Shown here: piece after piece, positions 50,894 to 59,217 of the stretch
Numbering within the stretch: position 1 is the stretch's first letter
Layout of the letters: each line of letters opens with the position of its first letter
DNA from: Gammaproteobacteria bacterium
Lineage (GTDB): Bacteria > Pseudomonadota > Gammaproteobacteria > Thiohalomonadales > Thiohalomonadaceae
DNA length: 64,000 bases
NCBI GenBank assembly: GCA_003252455.1
Contig: QKED01000013.1
Location: 1-64,000, forward strand
Direction: 5' to 3'
The notes under the pieces: generated by a model
What the model saw: only the letters and a program-made list of their open reading frames with translations
Databases searched by the model: none
Told to the model about the DNA's origin: nothing
Made by a program: the position numbers and the translations under genes

Positions 50894-50998
50894 GAAGGCT
50901 ATCACATCCAACTTGCGCCCGATTTCGCGTTGTCGGGCGGTCACGGTGCGTCAGGGGGAGAGCGATACGCCCCCGTGGCACCGTAAGCGAGTCGAAGC

Positions 50999-52975
50999 AT
51001 GCACAATCCTTATCGCCTTGTCCGTATCGCCGCGCTGCTGCTGGTCTCCATTCTGCCAGCCCTGACTCAGGCCGCCTCGACCATCGAGGCGCAGCGCGAG
51101 GCCTTCAACGCGGCCAAACGTGCCCTCGATGCGGGCAAGCGCACCGAGTTCCAGCGCCTCAGCGCCGAGCTGCGCGACTACCCCCTCTATCCCTATCTCG
51201 TCTATTGGGACCTCTATAAGCGGATCGGTGAGCAGGATGCCAAGGCCGTCGCCGCCTTTCTCGCCGCGCAGGCCGATACCCCGCTGGCAGAGCCGTTGCG
51301 TGCGGTCTGGCTGCAGAGGCTCGGTAAGGAGCAGCGCTGGGGTGAGTACCTCGACTTCTACACCCAGAGCGATGATGAGGTGCTGCAGTGTTACTACCAG
51401 CGCGCCCTCTATGCCAAGGGGGAGCGGACCCAGGCATTGGAGGGGGCCAAGGGATTGTGGCTCTCTGGAAAGTCGGTGGATAACGCCTGCAATCCGCTGT
51501 TCGACGCCCTGGTCGCTAGTGGTCAGATCACCCGAGAGCTGCGCTGGCAGCGCATCACCTTGGCCATCGACAAGCGCAACTTCAGTCTGGTGAGTTATTT
51601 GGCCAAGGGGCTCGACAGCCACGACCGCGGTTGGGCCGAGCTATGGATCGCCGCACACGAGAAGCCAGCCCTGCTGTTGGAGGATGTGCGTCTGCAGCAG
51701 GAGAGTGAGATGGCCCGTCTCATTGTGGTCAGCGTGCTCGACCGTCTAGCGCGTAGCGACCTGGAGCAGGCGCAGACCCTTTGGGCGCAGATTGCCCCAC
51801 ATCTACCCTTCACCCAGGCGCAGCGAGACACCCTGAACAACCGCTTCGGCCTGGAGCTGGCACTCGATGGCAAGCCGGAGGCGCTCGATTGGTTCAAGCG
51901 AGTGAGCCAAGCCGGGCGTGATGAGAACACCTACACCTGGGCCGTGCGCAGTGCCCTACGTAACCAGGCATGGGCGGCTGGGCTCGAATGGGTTGCGCAG
52001 ATGCCCTCGGACCTGGCCAACGAGCCCGACTGGCTCTATTGGCGCGGGCGACTACTGGAGACGTTAGGGCGTAAGGAGGAGGCGCGGCCCTTCTACCAGC
52101 AGGCGGGACAGCAGCTCGGTTACTACGGTTTCCTCGCCATCGATCGCCTGGGTGAGGAGTATCGTCTCGATAGCCGCCCGATCCAGAGCGATGCCACGCG
52201 CAAGGCGGAGTTGGCACAGCGCCCCTCGTTCCTCCGTGCCCATGAGCTACTCGCCCTGGCGCGCAACTGGGAGGCGCGGCGTGAGTGGTTCCACGCCATT
52301 CGTGGGTTGGATAAGGCGGGACTCATCGCCGCTGGCGCCCTGGCGCGTGAGTGGGGTTGGCACGACCGTGCGTTGGTCACCCTGGCACGTGCCGACTACT
52401 ACGACGACCTGGAGATCCGCTTCCCACTGTTGCACACCGAGCAGATCTTCGACCAGGCCAAGAGCCATGCCATCGACCCTGCCTGGGTGCTTGCCGTGGC
52501 ACGCCAGGAGAGCGCCTTCATCGCCGATGTGCGCTCCCATGCCGGTGCCCTGGGGCTGATGCAGATCATGCCCCAGACCGGACGCATGATCGCCCGTGCC
52601 CTCAACACCCGCTGGCTCGGCAGCAACCAACTGCTCTCGCCGGAGACCAATATCCGCTTTGGCACCTACTACCTGCGTAGCGTGCTCGACGAGCTGGACG
52701 AGAACCCGGTGTTGGCCACTGCCGCCTACAACGCCGGCCCACATCGGGTACGCCGCTGGTACCCGGAGCAGGGTACCCTGCCCGCAGACATCTGGGTGGA
52801 GACGGTGCCCTTCAACGAGACCCGTACCTACCTGCGCCGGGTGTTTGCCTACACGGTCATCTACGATGCCCGCCTCGGGCGTAAGGTGACGCGCCTCAGT
52901 GATCGCATGCCCGAGGTGGGTCGGCAGGCCCCCCTGCTCACGGTCAACGAGGCACGCGGAGAGGGGCGTGGGTGA
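50999..52975 (+). CDS. slt: Soluble lytic murein transglycosylase
   Basis: A 658-residue periplasmic enzyme: signal peptide (ending TQAAS), a large superhelical alpha domain (about 30-450) and a C-terminal SLT domain. The catalytic Glu is in ARQESAFIADVRSHAGALGLMQIMPQTG, and AYNAGPHRVRRW is the second signature. It cleaves the MurNAc-GlcNAc bond of peptidoglycan producing 1,6-anhydro ends. Length matches Slt70. A GacA-like palindrome and a GGA-rich RNA follow directly. Confidence 0.95.
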   Translation: MHNPYRLVRIAALLLVSILPALTQAASTIEAQREAFNAAKRALDAGKRTEFQRLSAELRDYPLYPYLVYWDLYKRIGEQDAKAVAAFLAAQADTPLAEPLRAVWLQRLGKEQRWGEYLDFYTQSDDEVLQCYYQRALYAKGERTQALEGAKGLWLSGKSVDNACNPLFDALVASGQITRELRWQRITLAIDKRNFSLVSYLAKGLDSHDRGWAELWIAAHEKPALLLEDVRLQQESEMARLIVVSVLDRLARSDLEQAQTLWAQIAPHLPFTQAQRDTLNNRFGLELALDGKPEALDWFKRVSQAGRDENTYTWAVRSALRNQAWAAGLEWVAQMPSDLANEPDWLYWRGRLLETLGRKEEARPFYQQAGQQLGYYGFLAIDRLGEEYRLDSRPIQSDATRKAELAQRPSFLRAHELLALARNWEARREWFHAIRGLDKAGLIAAGALAREWGWHDRALVTLARADYYDDLEIRFPLLHTEQIFDQAKSHAIDPAWVLAVARQESAFIADVRSHAGALGLMQIMPQTGRMIARALNTRWLGSNQLLSPETNIRFGTYYLRSVLDELDENPVLATAAYNAGPHRVRRWYPEQGTLPADIWVETVPFNETRTYLRRVFAYTVIYDARLGRKVTRLSDRMPEVGRQAPLLTVNEARGEGRG

Positions 52976-53005
52976 TAGCTAGGCCATATAACATAGAACG
53001 CCATG

Positions 53006-53025
53006 ATGTAGTCCATGGACTACAT
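53006..53025. promoter_or_regulatory. 20-bp palindrome resembling a GacA/UvrY upstream activating site
   Basis: ATGTAGTCCATGGACTACAT is a perfect 20-bp palindrome. Its TGTA-N10-TACA layout is the same as the GacA box TGTAAG-N6-CTTACA, though the inner bases differ. It lies about 60 bp before the inferred start of a GGA-rich RNA, where GacA sites sit at rsmY/rsmZ-type genes. Confidence 0.55.
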
Positions 53026-53075
53026 GTCGGAGCTATCTCCTACTACATTCTTTTGTGATCTTGTACCGTGCGTCC

Positions 53076-53304
53076 CCCCCGGCCCTATGCCATCATCTCT
53101 CTCACCAGGAGGGCATTGCTGCAAGGAATCGGGAGCCAGGATGCACCCGGCAGCGCAGGGATGGAATCGGATCGGATGTCCCGCGAGGAAGGCACCTGAC
53201 CACGCCTCTGCCAAGGAGGGTAGTAAGCGGGGTTTGCTCAAGTCATTAAGGTTTTATCCTACATTTAAGGCGGTGAGGGTCTCCTCACCGCCTTTTTCTT
53301 TTCT
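53076..53304 (+). ncRNA. Candidate CsrB/RsmZ-family small RNA
   Basis: No protein gene fits this segment, but it has the parts of a CsrA-sequestering RNA. Ten GGA motifs occur within 110 nt (53108 to 53217), several as AGGA or GGGA; some would lie in loops, for example between GGGAT at 53159 and GTCCC at 53178. A GacA-like palindrome lies upstream (53006-53025), and a strong intrinsic terminator ends it (53267-53304). The 5' end is estimated from a weak TACCGT -10 near 53064. Known RsmY/RsmZ/CsrB RNAs carry 5-20 such motifs and sequester CsrA/RsmA. No csrA gene is in the window. Confidence 0.6.
53267..53304 (+). terminator. Intrinsic terminator of the GGA-rich RNA
   Basis: AAGGCGGTGAGG (53267-53278), loop GTCT, CCTCACCGCCTT (53283-53294), then TTTCTTTT: a 12-bp perfect stem with a T-rich tail. 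It lies about 290 bp after slt, so it more likely ends a separate transcript than slt itself. Confidence 0.9.
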
Positions 53305-53496
53305 ATCCTGTTGCCCAGATACGGGCCGAATGTCTCCCCATTGCATGGTCCCCTCGCCTGCTCAACCATGCTTACATTAAGCAACGCTATTCTTAATCCG
53401 AGTAAGCGCATGCCCACACAATACACACCTCGCGCCCCATGGGGGATCGTCTACGCTTGGTGAAAAGCCTGTCCGTTATCCACCGAGGGGGCTGTT

Positions 53497-53769
53497 ATGT
53501 CGACCACGGAGAACCAACTCATCATTCGCGGGATCACGCAGGGGGGGCGCACGTTTCGGCCGAGTGATTGGGCCCAGCGTCTGAGTACCGCCATCGCTAC
53601 CCGAGGTCCGGGGGGGCGCATCCGCTTCCACCCCATGGTGAGTCTGGCGACGCTGGAGGGGGTGAATTGTGTGGTGGTCGACAAGGGGCTGGAGCAGAGT
53701 GATCCGATGCTCTACCGCTTTCTACTCAACTTCGGGCGGGACAATCAGCTGCAGTTGGATGGGCTTTAG
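53497..53769 (+). CDS. DUF3579 family protein
   Basis: A 90-residue protein of the DUF3579 family, recognised by IIRGITQGGRTFRPSDWAQRLS and DPMLYRFLLNFGRDNQLQL. The function is unknown. It is well preceded by GAGGGGG and converges on the CBS-domain gene with an 8-bp gap. Confidence 0.85.
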   Translation: MSTTENQLIIRGITQGGRTFRPSDWAQRLSTAIATRGPGGRIRFHPMVSLATLEGVNCVVVDKGLEQSDPMLYRFLLNFGRDNQLQLDGL

Positions 53770-53777
53770 CGGCACAT

Positions 53778-54254
53778 TCAGCCGCCGTCGCCATCTTCGC
53801 CAGCGGCCTCGTCGGGCCAGTTCTTGATGTAGTTCTTCAGTAGCCGGTTTTCGAAGCGGCTCATCTCCAGCTGTGCGGCGACTAGGTCGGCGATGGAGAT
53901 GATGCCGAGCAGACGCCCCTCGTCCACCACCGGTAAGTGACGCACACGTCGACCGCTGCGATTGTGCAGCATCAGGTCCATGGTCTCGTCCACCTCCATG
54001 CCTTGATGGCAGGTAACCGGGTCGGCGCTCATCGCCTCGGCGACCTGGCGTAGACCGAGCGCATCAGGGGCCAGGTCCACCTCGCGCAGAATATCGCGCT
54101 CGCTCAGTACACCCAGCAGCTGACCATCCTCCACCACTAAGAGTGCGCCGATATGCTGCTCCATCATCTGGCGCACGGCGGCGGTGAGGGGTTCGTTGGG
54201 GGCGATGCTGAAGATGTTGTGGCCTTTCTCGGCGAGCACCTGGGCGATTTTCAT
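53778..54254 (-). CDS. CBS domain pair protein
   Basis: A 158-residue stand-alone tandem CBS protein (about residues 15-65 and 80-135), with GALLVVEDGQLLGVLSERDILR and RHLPVVDEGRLLGIISIADLV. CBS pairs usually bind adenine nucleotides and regulate partner proteins; no partner is apparent. The C-terminus is acidic. The ATG at 54254 has GAGG upstream; the frame to 54410 is noncoding. Confidence 0.9.
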   Translation of the reverse strand: MKIAQVLAEKGHNIFSIAPNEPLTAAVRQMMEQHIGALLVVEDGQLLGVLSERDILREVDLAPDALGLRQVAEAMSADPVTCHQGMEVDETMDLMLHNRSGRRVRHLPVVDEGRLLGIISIADLVAAQLEMSRFENRLLKNYIKNWPDEAAGEDGDGG

Positions 54255-54410
54255 GACGGACCTCGGCCTGTTGGCGTGGTGTGCACTTAGGGGAAATCTA
54301 ACACAGGGGGGGGAATCGGCAAGGTTTGCCGTGATAGGGCGGCCACGACTCGACCCCTTTCGGGGGTTCTTCGTGGTCCAGCGGGTGCGACCCACGGCGG
54401 GTGTATTCAT

Positions 54411-54428
54411 TATTAGCCTGAGCTAATA
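54411..54428. promoter_or_regulatory. Inverted repeat TATTAGC-CTGA-GCTAATA
   Basis: A perfect 7-bp dyad with a 4-bp centre lies 39 bp upstream of the membrane-protein start at 54467, in the likely promoter. It is AT-rich relative to its surroundings and could be an operator. Confidence 0.35.
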
Positions 54429-54466
54429 TAGGCGGATCGCCACAAGCCATCCCTGGGAGTGATTCG

Positions 54467-54985
54467 ATGAAGTATGCCATCGACGATGCCGTACGCCGTC
54501 AAGCCAAGGCGCCGCACGAGCTGTTTATGCTGAATCTGGGCTTCTTCCACCTGCTGCTCGGTCCGGCGGCTCTGTTCCTCGGTATCGGTCTGGTCGGGCT
54601 GCTCATCCCCCTGGGCTTCTCGCTGGCGATGATGGGTTACATGCTGCTGCGCTGTAAGCGTGTGCAGGGTGGGGGGGATTGGTTTGTGGCGCGCCACTGG
54701 AGCCTGGCGGTGCGGCGTAACCGCTGGCTCCTGCTCGGCTACAGCCTGACCGCGGCGATCTTGCTCGGTGGCTGGCTGCTCACCCTGGGTGTGGACCGCG
54801 AGAGCACCCGCCACATCCTGGTAACGGTGATCACCCGTATCGCGGTGATGCCGACCATCATCACCGTCCTGGTCTGCTTCGTCATGGAGAACGGCGGGCT
54901 CAACATGGCCCTGGAGGGGGAGCTGCCCAAGGGCTTCGTGGAGCGTTTCCCGCCACCCGATGGCATCACCCCCATCAGCGAATGA
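54467..54985 (+). CDS. Membrane protein of unknown function
   Basis: A 172-residue protein with about four transmembrane helices (near 22-42, 46-62, 90-108 and 118-140) and a basic loop (RHWSLAVRRNRW). No family is recognised. GGGAG precedes the ATG. Its 3' end overlaps that of the convergent yaaA gene by 11 bp, an arrangement that allows mutual antisense interference. Confidence 0.7.
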   Translation: MKYAIDDAVRRQAKAPHELFMLNLGFFHLLLGPAALFLGIGLVGLLIPLGFSLAMMGYMLLRCKRVQGGGDWFVARHWSLAVRRNRWLLLGYSLTAAILLGGWLLTLGVDRESTRHILVTVITRIAVMPTIITVLVCFVMENGGLNMALEGELPKGFVERFPPPDGITPISE

Positions 54986-55742
54986 AGACCCACTCGTCGG
55001 CGTTGGAGCGCTGCGGGTCGAAGCGGTAACCACCGGCGGTAAAGCCCTGCAGTGCCTCAACGTCGGTGATGCGCTGGTCGATGGCGTAACGACTCATCAT
55101 GCCTCGGGCGCGCTTGGCGTGCACCCCGATCACCTTGTAGCTGTCCCCCTTCTGCTCCTTGAAGATGGGTGTCACCAGGCGACCCGCCAACTTGGCCGGC
55201 TGGACCGACTTGAAGTACTCCTCGGAGGCGAGGTTGACCAAGACCGGCGCCTCATCCATCTGTTCGAGTTCGGCGTTGAGCCGTGCAGTGATGATCTCGC
55301 CCCAGAACTGATAGAGGTTGCTCCCCCGAGGGTTTTGCAGCCGGGTGCCCATCTCCAGGCGATAGGGTTGCATCAGGTCGAGGGGGCGCAACACCCCATA
55401 GAGCCCGGAGAGCATGCGCAGGTGCCCTTGGGCGAAGGCGAGCCCCTCGGCGTCCAGGCTGCCCGCCTCCAGCCCCTGATAGACATCCCCCTGAAAGGCG
55501 AACAGTGCCTGCTTGGCGTTTTCGGGTGTAAACGGCAGAGAGAAGTCGTGATAGCGCTGCACGTTGAGCTCGGCGAGCTTCATGCTCAGCTTCATCAATT
55601 CGGCCAGGGCATCAGGCGAGTAGGGGCGCAGGGTGTCGATGAGTCGGGCCGACTCGTCGAGTAACGAGGGCAGAGTGAAGTGGCGGGTTGGGGGTGGGGT
55701 AGCGTAGTCGAGGGTCTTGGCGGGGGAGACGACAATCAGCAT
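54975..55742 (-). CDS. yaaA: Peroxide stress protein YaaA
   Basis: A 255-residue protein of the DUF328/YaaA family. MLIVVSPAKTLDY, LMKLSMKLAELNVQRYHDF and GLYGVLRPLDLMQPYRLEMGT are hallmarks. In E. coli YaaA is induced by OxyR and limits intracellular free iron during peroxide stress. It overlaps the 3' end of the upstream membrane-protein gene. Confidence 0.95.
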   Translation of the reverse strand: MLIVVSPAKTLDYATPPPTRHFTLPSLLDESARLIDTLRPYSPDALAELMKLSMKLAELNVQRYHDFSLPFTPENAKQALFAFQGDVYQGLEAGSLDAEGLAFAQGHLRMLSGLYGVLRPLDLMQPYRLEMGTRLQNPRGSNLYQFWGEIITARLNAELEQMDEAPVLVNLASEEYFKSVQPAKLAGRLVTPIFKEQKGDSYKVIGVHAKRARGMMSRYAIDQRITDVEALQGFTAGGYRFDPQRSNADEWVFIR

Positions 55743-55754
55743 GCGCGCAAAATC

Positions 55755-55797
55755 CGGCGAAAAAGAGGGGCGAGGCGGCGGGGTGGGGGCCCCGCCG
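55755..55797 (-). terminator. Probable terminator of the DUF302-like gene
   Basis: CGGCGGGG (55776-55783) pairs with CCCCGCCG (55790-55797) 26 bp past the stop of the DUF302-like gene on the minus strand. A CTTTTTC run follows at about 12 bp, a little far from the stem. Confidence 0.45.
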
Positions 55798-55822
55798 GCA
55801 AGGGCGCGACGGTCAGGGGCGC

Positions 55823-56320
55823 TCAGAGGTCGCCGTTGGCGCCAGCGGTCATGATGCTCATCAGCTTAGTGTTTACCTCATTGGCCAGGGTCTGCAGCTC
55901 GGGGGAGAGCTTGGCGCCCTGAATGAGCATGTCGAGGTTGAGCATCATCAGGCTGATCTTCCCCTCGCTATCCTCCACCATGGCGATACGACAGGGCATG
56001 TAGGCGGCGAAGATGGGGTTGTAATCGACCATCTTGCGAGCGATGAGCGGGTCGCAGAACTGGAAGATCTCCAGGGTGCGCGACTCCACGCCCATGTTGC
56101 GGATCTGGGTGGAGACCGGCTGGTGCGCCACGAACATCATGTTCTCCTGATTGGCACGCAGCTTCATGGAGTCGATCGCCTCCTCCTTACTGATACCCTC
56201 GGCCAGATCGAGGCGTACCACGGTCTGGGCGATGTCGATCTGCTGCGGTTGCGGGGCGGCCTGGGTGGGGAGGGTGAAGAGGGCGGCCAAGAGCACGAAG
56301 GGGAGCAGGATGCGGGACAT
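55823..56320 (-). CDS. Periplasmic DUF302-like protein
   Basis: A 165-residue exported protein with a signal peptide (ending PTQAAP). The fold resembles DUF302: SMKLRANQENMMFVAHQPVSTQIRN, EIFQFCDPLIARKMVDYNPIFAAYMPCRIAMVED. Two cysteines (in FCDP and PCRI) are retained. Function unknown; DUF302 proteins are sometimes linked to sulfur or copper metabolism. Confidence 0.78.
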   Translation of the reverse strand: MSRILLPFVLLAALFTLPTQAAPQPQQIDIAQTVVRLDLAEGISKEEAIDSMKLRANQENMMFVAHQPVSTQIRNMGVESRTLEIFQFCDPLIARKMVDYNPIFAAYMPCRIAMVEDSEGKISLMMLNLDMLIQGAKLSPELQTLANEVNTKLMSIMTAGANGDL

Positions 56321-56652
56321 GGGTACCTCCAGAGGGGATTTTATGGGCTGATAGCGTATCGTAGCACGCCCCCCATGGGGGGACGTGGGACCTAAGTGGC
56401 AAAGACGGGTAAAGGGCCGCCATGCCGCCCGCGATCGGTCGGGGTCGTGCCCGCCGGGTCATATTCAATGCGCAAAAAAAGCGCCGAAGTGGCCGAGGGG
56501 GCCGATCGCGAGACGTATCCAGGCCATCATCCGCCATTTCCGTGTATCTTACTCGGGTGTATGCTGCGCGCGAGAGCGGGTTGTGCCGTATTGGCCAGCG
56601 TCTTTGTCCGCCGCTCGCCGCCTAACTCAACGCTCAAAGAGTCGACCACGTC
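56321..56652. other. Intergenic region upstream of glgP
   Basis: A 332-bp gap between divergent genes. It contains the palindrome CCCCCCATGGGGGG near 56370 next to the DUF302-like promoter zone. A possible glgP promoter is TTCCGT and TATGCT with a 16-bp spacer around 56538-56565, which is weak. No coding sequence is convincing. Confidence 0.4.
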
Positions 56653-59148
56653 ATGACCTTCAAACCCCTCAAGCTCAGCCAGCCGAACGCCACCCTCACC
56701 GAATTCCCCCCCCTGCCGATGGACGCAGAGGGGCTGGCGCTCGACTTTCGCCGTCACTTCAACCACACCTTGGGGCGTGATAAGAACTGCAAGTCGACCC
56801 ATTACCCCTATGAGGCGCTGGCCAAGACCCTACGCGACCGCCTGATGGAGCGCTGGAAGGAGACCCGCTACCGCTACGACGAGCACGACTGCAAGCGCGC
56901 CTACTACCTCTCCCTTGAGTTCCTCATGGGCCGTGCCCTCGGCAATGCCATGCTCAACCTGGGTGTGCAAAACGCCGCCACCGAGGCGCTGCGCGGCCTT
57001 GGTCTGGCGTTGGAAGAGATCGCCGAGAGTGAGGCCGACGCCGGCCTCGGTAATGGTGGCCTCGGGCGTCTGGCCGCCTGCTTTCTCGACAGCTGCGCCA
57101 CCCTCGGCCTGCCGGTGGTGGGTTACGGCATCCGCTATGAATACGGCATGTTTCGCCAGAAGTTGGAGAATGGCCATCAGGTGGAGGAGCCCGACCACTG
57201 GCTGCGTAACGGCAATCCCTGGGAGCTGGAGCGCCCGGAATACACCCGCCGCATCCAATACTACGGGCGCACCGAGGCCTACCGTGATGGCAGTGGCGTG
57301 ACGCGCATGCGCTGGGTCGATACCCACGATATCCTCGCCGTGCCCTATGACGTACCGGTGCCCGGCTATGAGAACGGCGTGGTCAACACCCTACGCCTGT
57401 GGAAGGCCGCCGCCACCGACGAGTTCGACCTCGGCGAGTTCAACGCCGGCAGCTACCCCGAATCGGTCGCCTCCAAGAACAACGCCGAGCACATCTCCAT
57501 GGTGCTCTACCCCAACGACGCCAGTGAGAACGGCAAGGAGCTGCGTCTGCGTCAGCAGTACTTCCTCGCCTCCGCCAGTCTGCAGGATGTCATCTTCCAC
57601 TGGCAGCGCGGCCACGCGGGCTTCGAACAGTTCGCCGAGAAGAACGTCTTCCAGCTCAACGATACCCACCCGACTATCGCCGTCGCCGAGTTGATGCGCC
57701 TGCTGATGGACGAGCACGGCCTGGGTTGGGAGGCGGCGTGGAACATCACCCGCCGTACCATGGCCTATACCAACCATACCCTGCTGCCCGAGGCGCTGGA
57801 GCGCTGGCCGGTGGCGCTGTTCGAGTCGCTGCTGCCGCGCCTTTTGGAGATCATCTACGAGATCAACGCCCGTTTTCTCGCCGAGGTGGCGCGCCGCTGG
57901 CCCGGTGACACCGAGCGCCTGCGCAAGATGTCGATCATCGAGGAGGAGAGCCGCTCCGTACGCATGGCCTACCTGGCCATCGTCGGCAGCTTCTCGGTCA
58001 ACGGCGTCGCCGAGCTGCACTCCGAACTGCTCTGCTCCGGCCTGTTCAACGACTTCTACCAACTCTGGCCCGAGCGCTTCAACAACAAGACCAACGGCGT
58101 TACCCAGCGCCGCTGGTTGGCCATGTGCAATCCCGGTCTGCGCCAGCTGGTAAGCGGGCGCATCGGTGGTGCGTGGGTGACCCAGCTCGACCGCCTCGCC
58201 GAGCTGCGCCCGCTGGCCGACGACCCCGCCTTCCGCGCCGAGTGGGCGCAGGTCAAGCGCGAGAACAAGGCGCGCCTGGCCGCCCTGGTGGCCAAGGATT
58301 GCGGGGTCGATTTCCCCCTCGACTCACTCTTCGACGTACAGGTGAAGCGCATCCACGAGTACAAGCGCCAGCTGCTCAACATCCTCCACGTCATTCACCT
58401 CTACATCCGCATCAAGCAGGGTGACACCGCCAACTGGACCAACCGTTGCGTGCTCATCGGCGGTAAGGCGGCCCCTGGCTACTACATGGCCAAGCTGATC
58501 ATCAAGCTGACCAACAACGTCGCCCAGGTGATCAACAACGACCCGGACGTGGGCGAGCGTCTCAAGGTCGCCTTCCTGCCTAACTACCGTGTCTCGGCCA
58601 TGGAGATCATCGCCCCCGGTACCGACCTTTCCGAGCAGATCTCCACCGCTGGCAAGGAGGCCTCGGGGACCGGCAACATGAAGTTCATGATGAACGGCGC
58701 GGTGACCATCGGTACCCTGGACGGGGCCAACATCGAGATCCTGGAGGCCGTCGGCGCGGAGAACTTCTTCCTCTTCGGCCTCACTGCCGAACAGGTACAG
58801 GCGGCGCATGCGGGTTACGACCCCGACGCCATCGTCGCCGCCGACCCGGCCCTGGCCGAGGTGATGCGCTGGCTTGAGGCGGGCCATTTCAGCCAATTCG
58901 AGCCGGGGCTGTTTCAGCCCATCGTGCACTCCTTGCGCAGTCCCCACGACCCATGGAAGAGCCTGGCCGACTTCGGCAGCTATGTCGCGGCCCAGGCGCA
59001 GGCCGCCTCCGCCTATCGGGATCGTGAGCGCTGGTTGCGCATGAGCATCCTCAATAGTGCCGGAAGCGGCAAATTCTCCACCGATCGCACCATCAGCGAC
59101 TACAACCGGGAGATTTGGGGGCTGGAGTCAATGGGTGGTTGCAGGTAA
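56653..59148 (+). CDS. glgP: Glycogen/alpha-glucan phosphorylase
   Basis: An 831-residue PLP-dependent enzyme releasing glucose 1-phosphate from alpha-1,4-glucans. NGGLGRLAACFLDS, NDTHPTIAVAELMRLL and the PLP-lysine segment EASGTGNMKFMMNGA are signatures. Length fits the family. No other glycogen gene is adjacent; the following gene is an unknown membrane-anchored protein. Confidence 0.96.
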   Translation: MTFKPLKLSQPNATLTEFPPLPMDAEGLALDFRRHFNHTLGRDKNCKSTHYPYEALAKTLRDRLMERWKETRYRYDEHDCKRAYYLSLEFLMGRALGNAMLNLGVQNAATEALRGLGLALEEIAESEADAGLGNGGLGRLAACFLDSCATLGLPVVGYGIRYEYGMFRQKLENGHQVEEPDHWLRNGNPWELERPEYTRRIQYYGRTEAYRDGSGVTRMRWVDTHDILAVPYDVPVPGYENGVVNTLRLWKAAATDEFDLGEFNAGSYPESVASKNNAEHISMVLYPNDASENGKELRLRQQYFLASASLQDVIFHWQRGHAGFEQFAEKNVFQLNDTHPTIAVAELMRLLMDEHGLGWEAAWNITRRTMAYTNHTLLPEALERWPVALFESLLPRLLEIIYEINARFLAEVARRWPGDTERLRKMSIIEEESRSVRMAYLAIVGSFSVNGVAELHSELLCSGLFNDFYQLWPERFNNKTNGVTQRRWLAMCNPGLRQLVSGRIGGAWVTQLDRLAELRPLADDPAFRAEWAQVKRENKARLAALVAKDCGVDFPLDSLFDVQVKRIHEYKRQLLNILHVIHLYIRIKQGDTANWTNRCVLIGGKAAPGYYMAKLIIKLTNNVAQVINNDPDVGERLKVAFLPNYRVSAMEIIAPGTDLSEQISTAGKEASGTGNMKFMMNGAVTIGTLDGANIEILEAVGAENFFLFGLTAEQVQAAHAGYDPDAIVAADPALAEVMRWLEAGHFSQFEPGLFQPIVHSLRSPHDPWKSLADFGSYVAAQAQAASAYRDRERWLRMSILNSAGSGKFSTDRTISDYNREIWGLESMGGCR

Positions 59149-59217
59149 ACTCACCCCCGGTGGAAAAAGAACTATAAGCACCCGCTTGGGTCGACTTGAG
59201 GCTGCACGACCGCTGTA

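Larger units (their letters stand above)
50213..50998. other. Long intergenic region between uup and slt
   Basis: A 786-bp gap, unusually long for this window. It is GC-rich up to about 50640 and AT-richer around 50800-50860. It contains a small candidate ORF on the minus strand (50650-50805) and the slt promoter candidate (50863-50893). The uup reading frame stays open through 50680 but the translation is compositionally noncoding. No transposon ends or RNA structure are evident. Confidence 0.5.

Noticed and set aside
53015-53380. 121-codon ORF over the GGA-rich RNA
   Set aside because: The translation is Pro/Ser/Cys-rich without ribosome site or conserved look, and the frame runs through a strong terminator.
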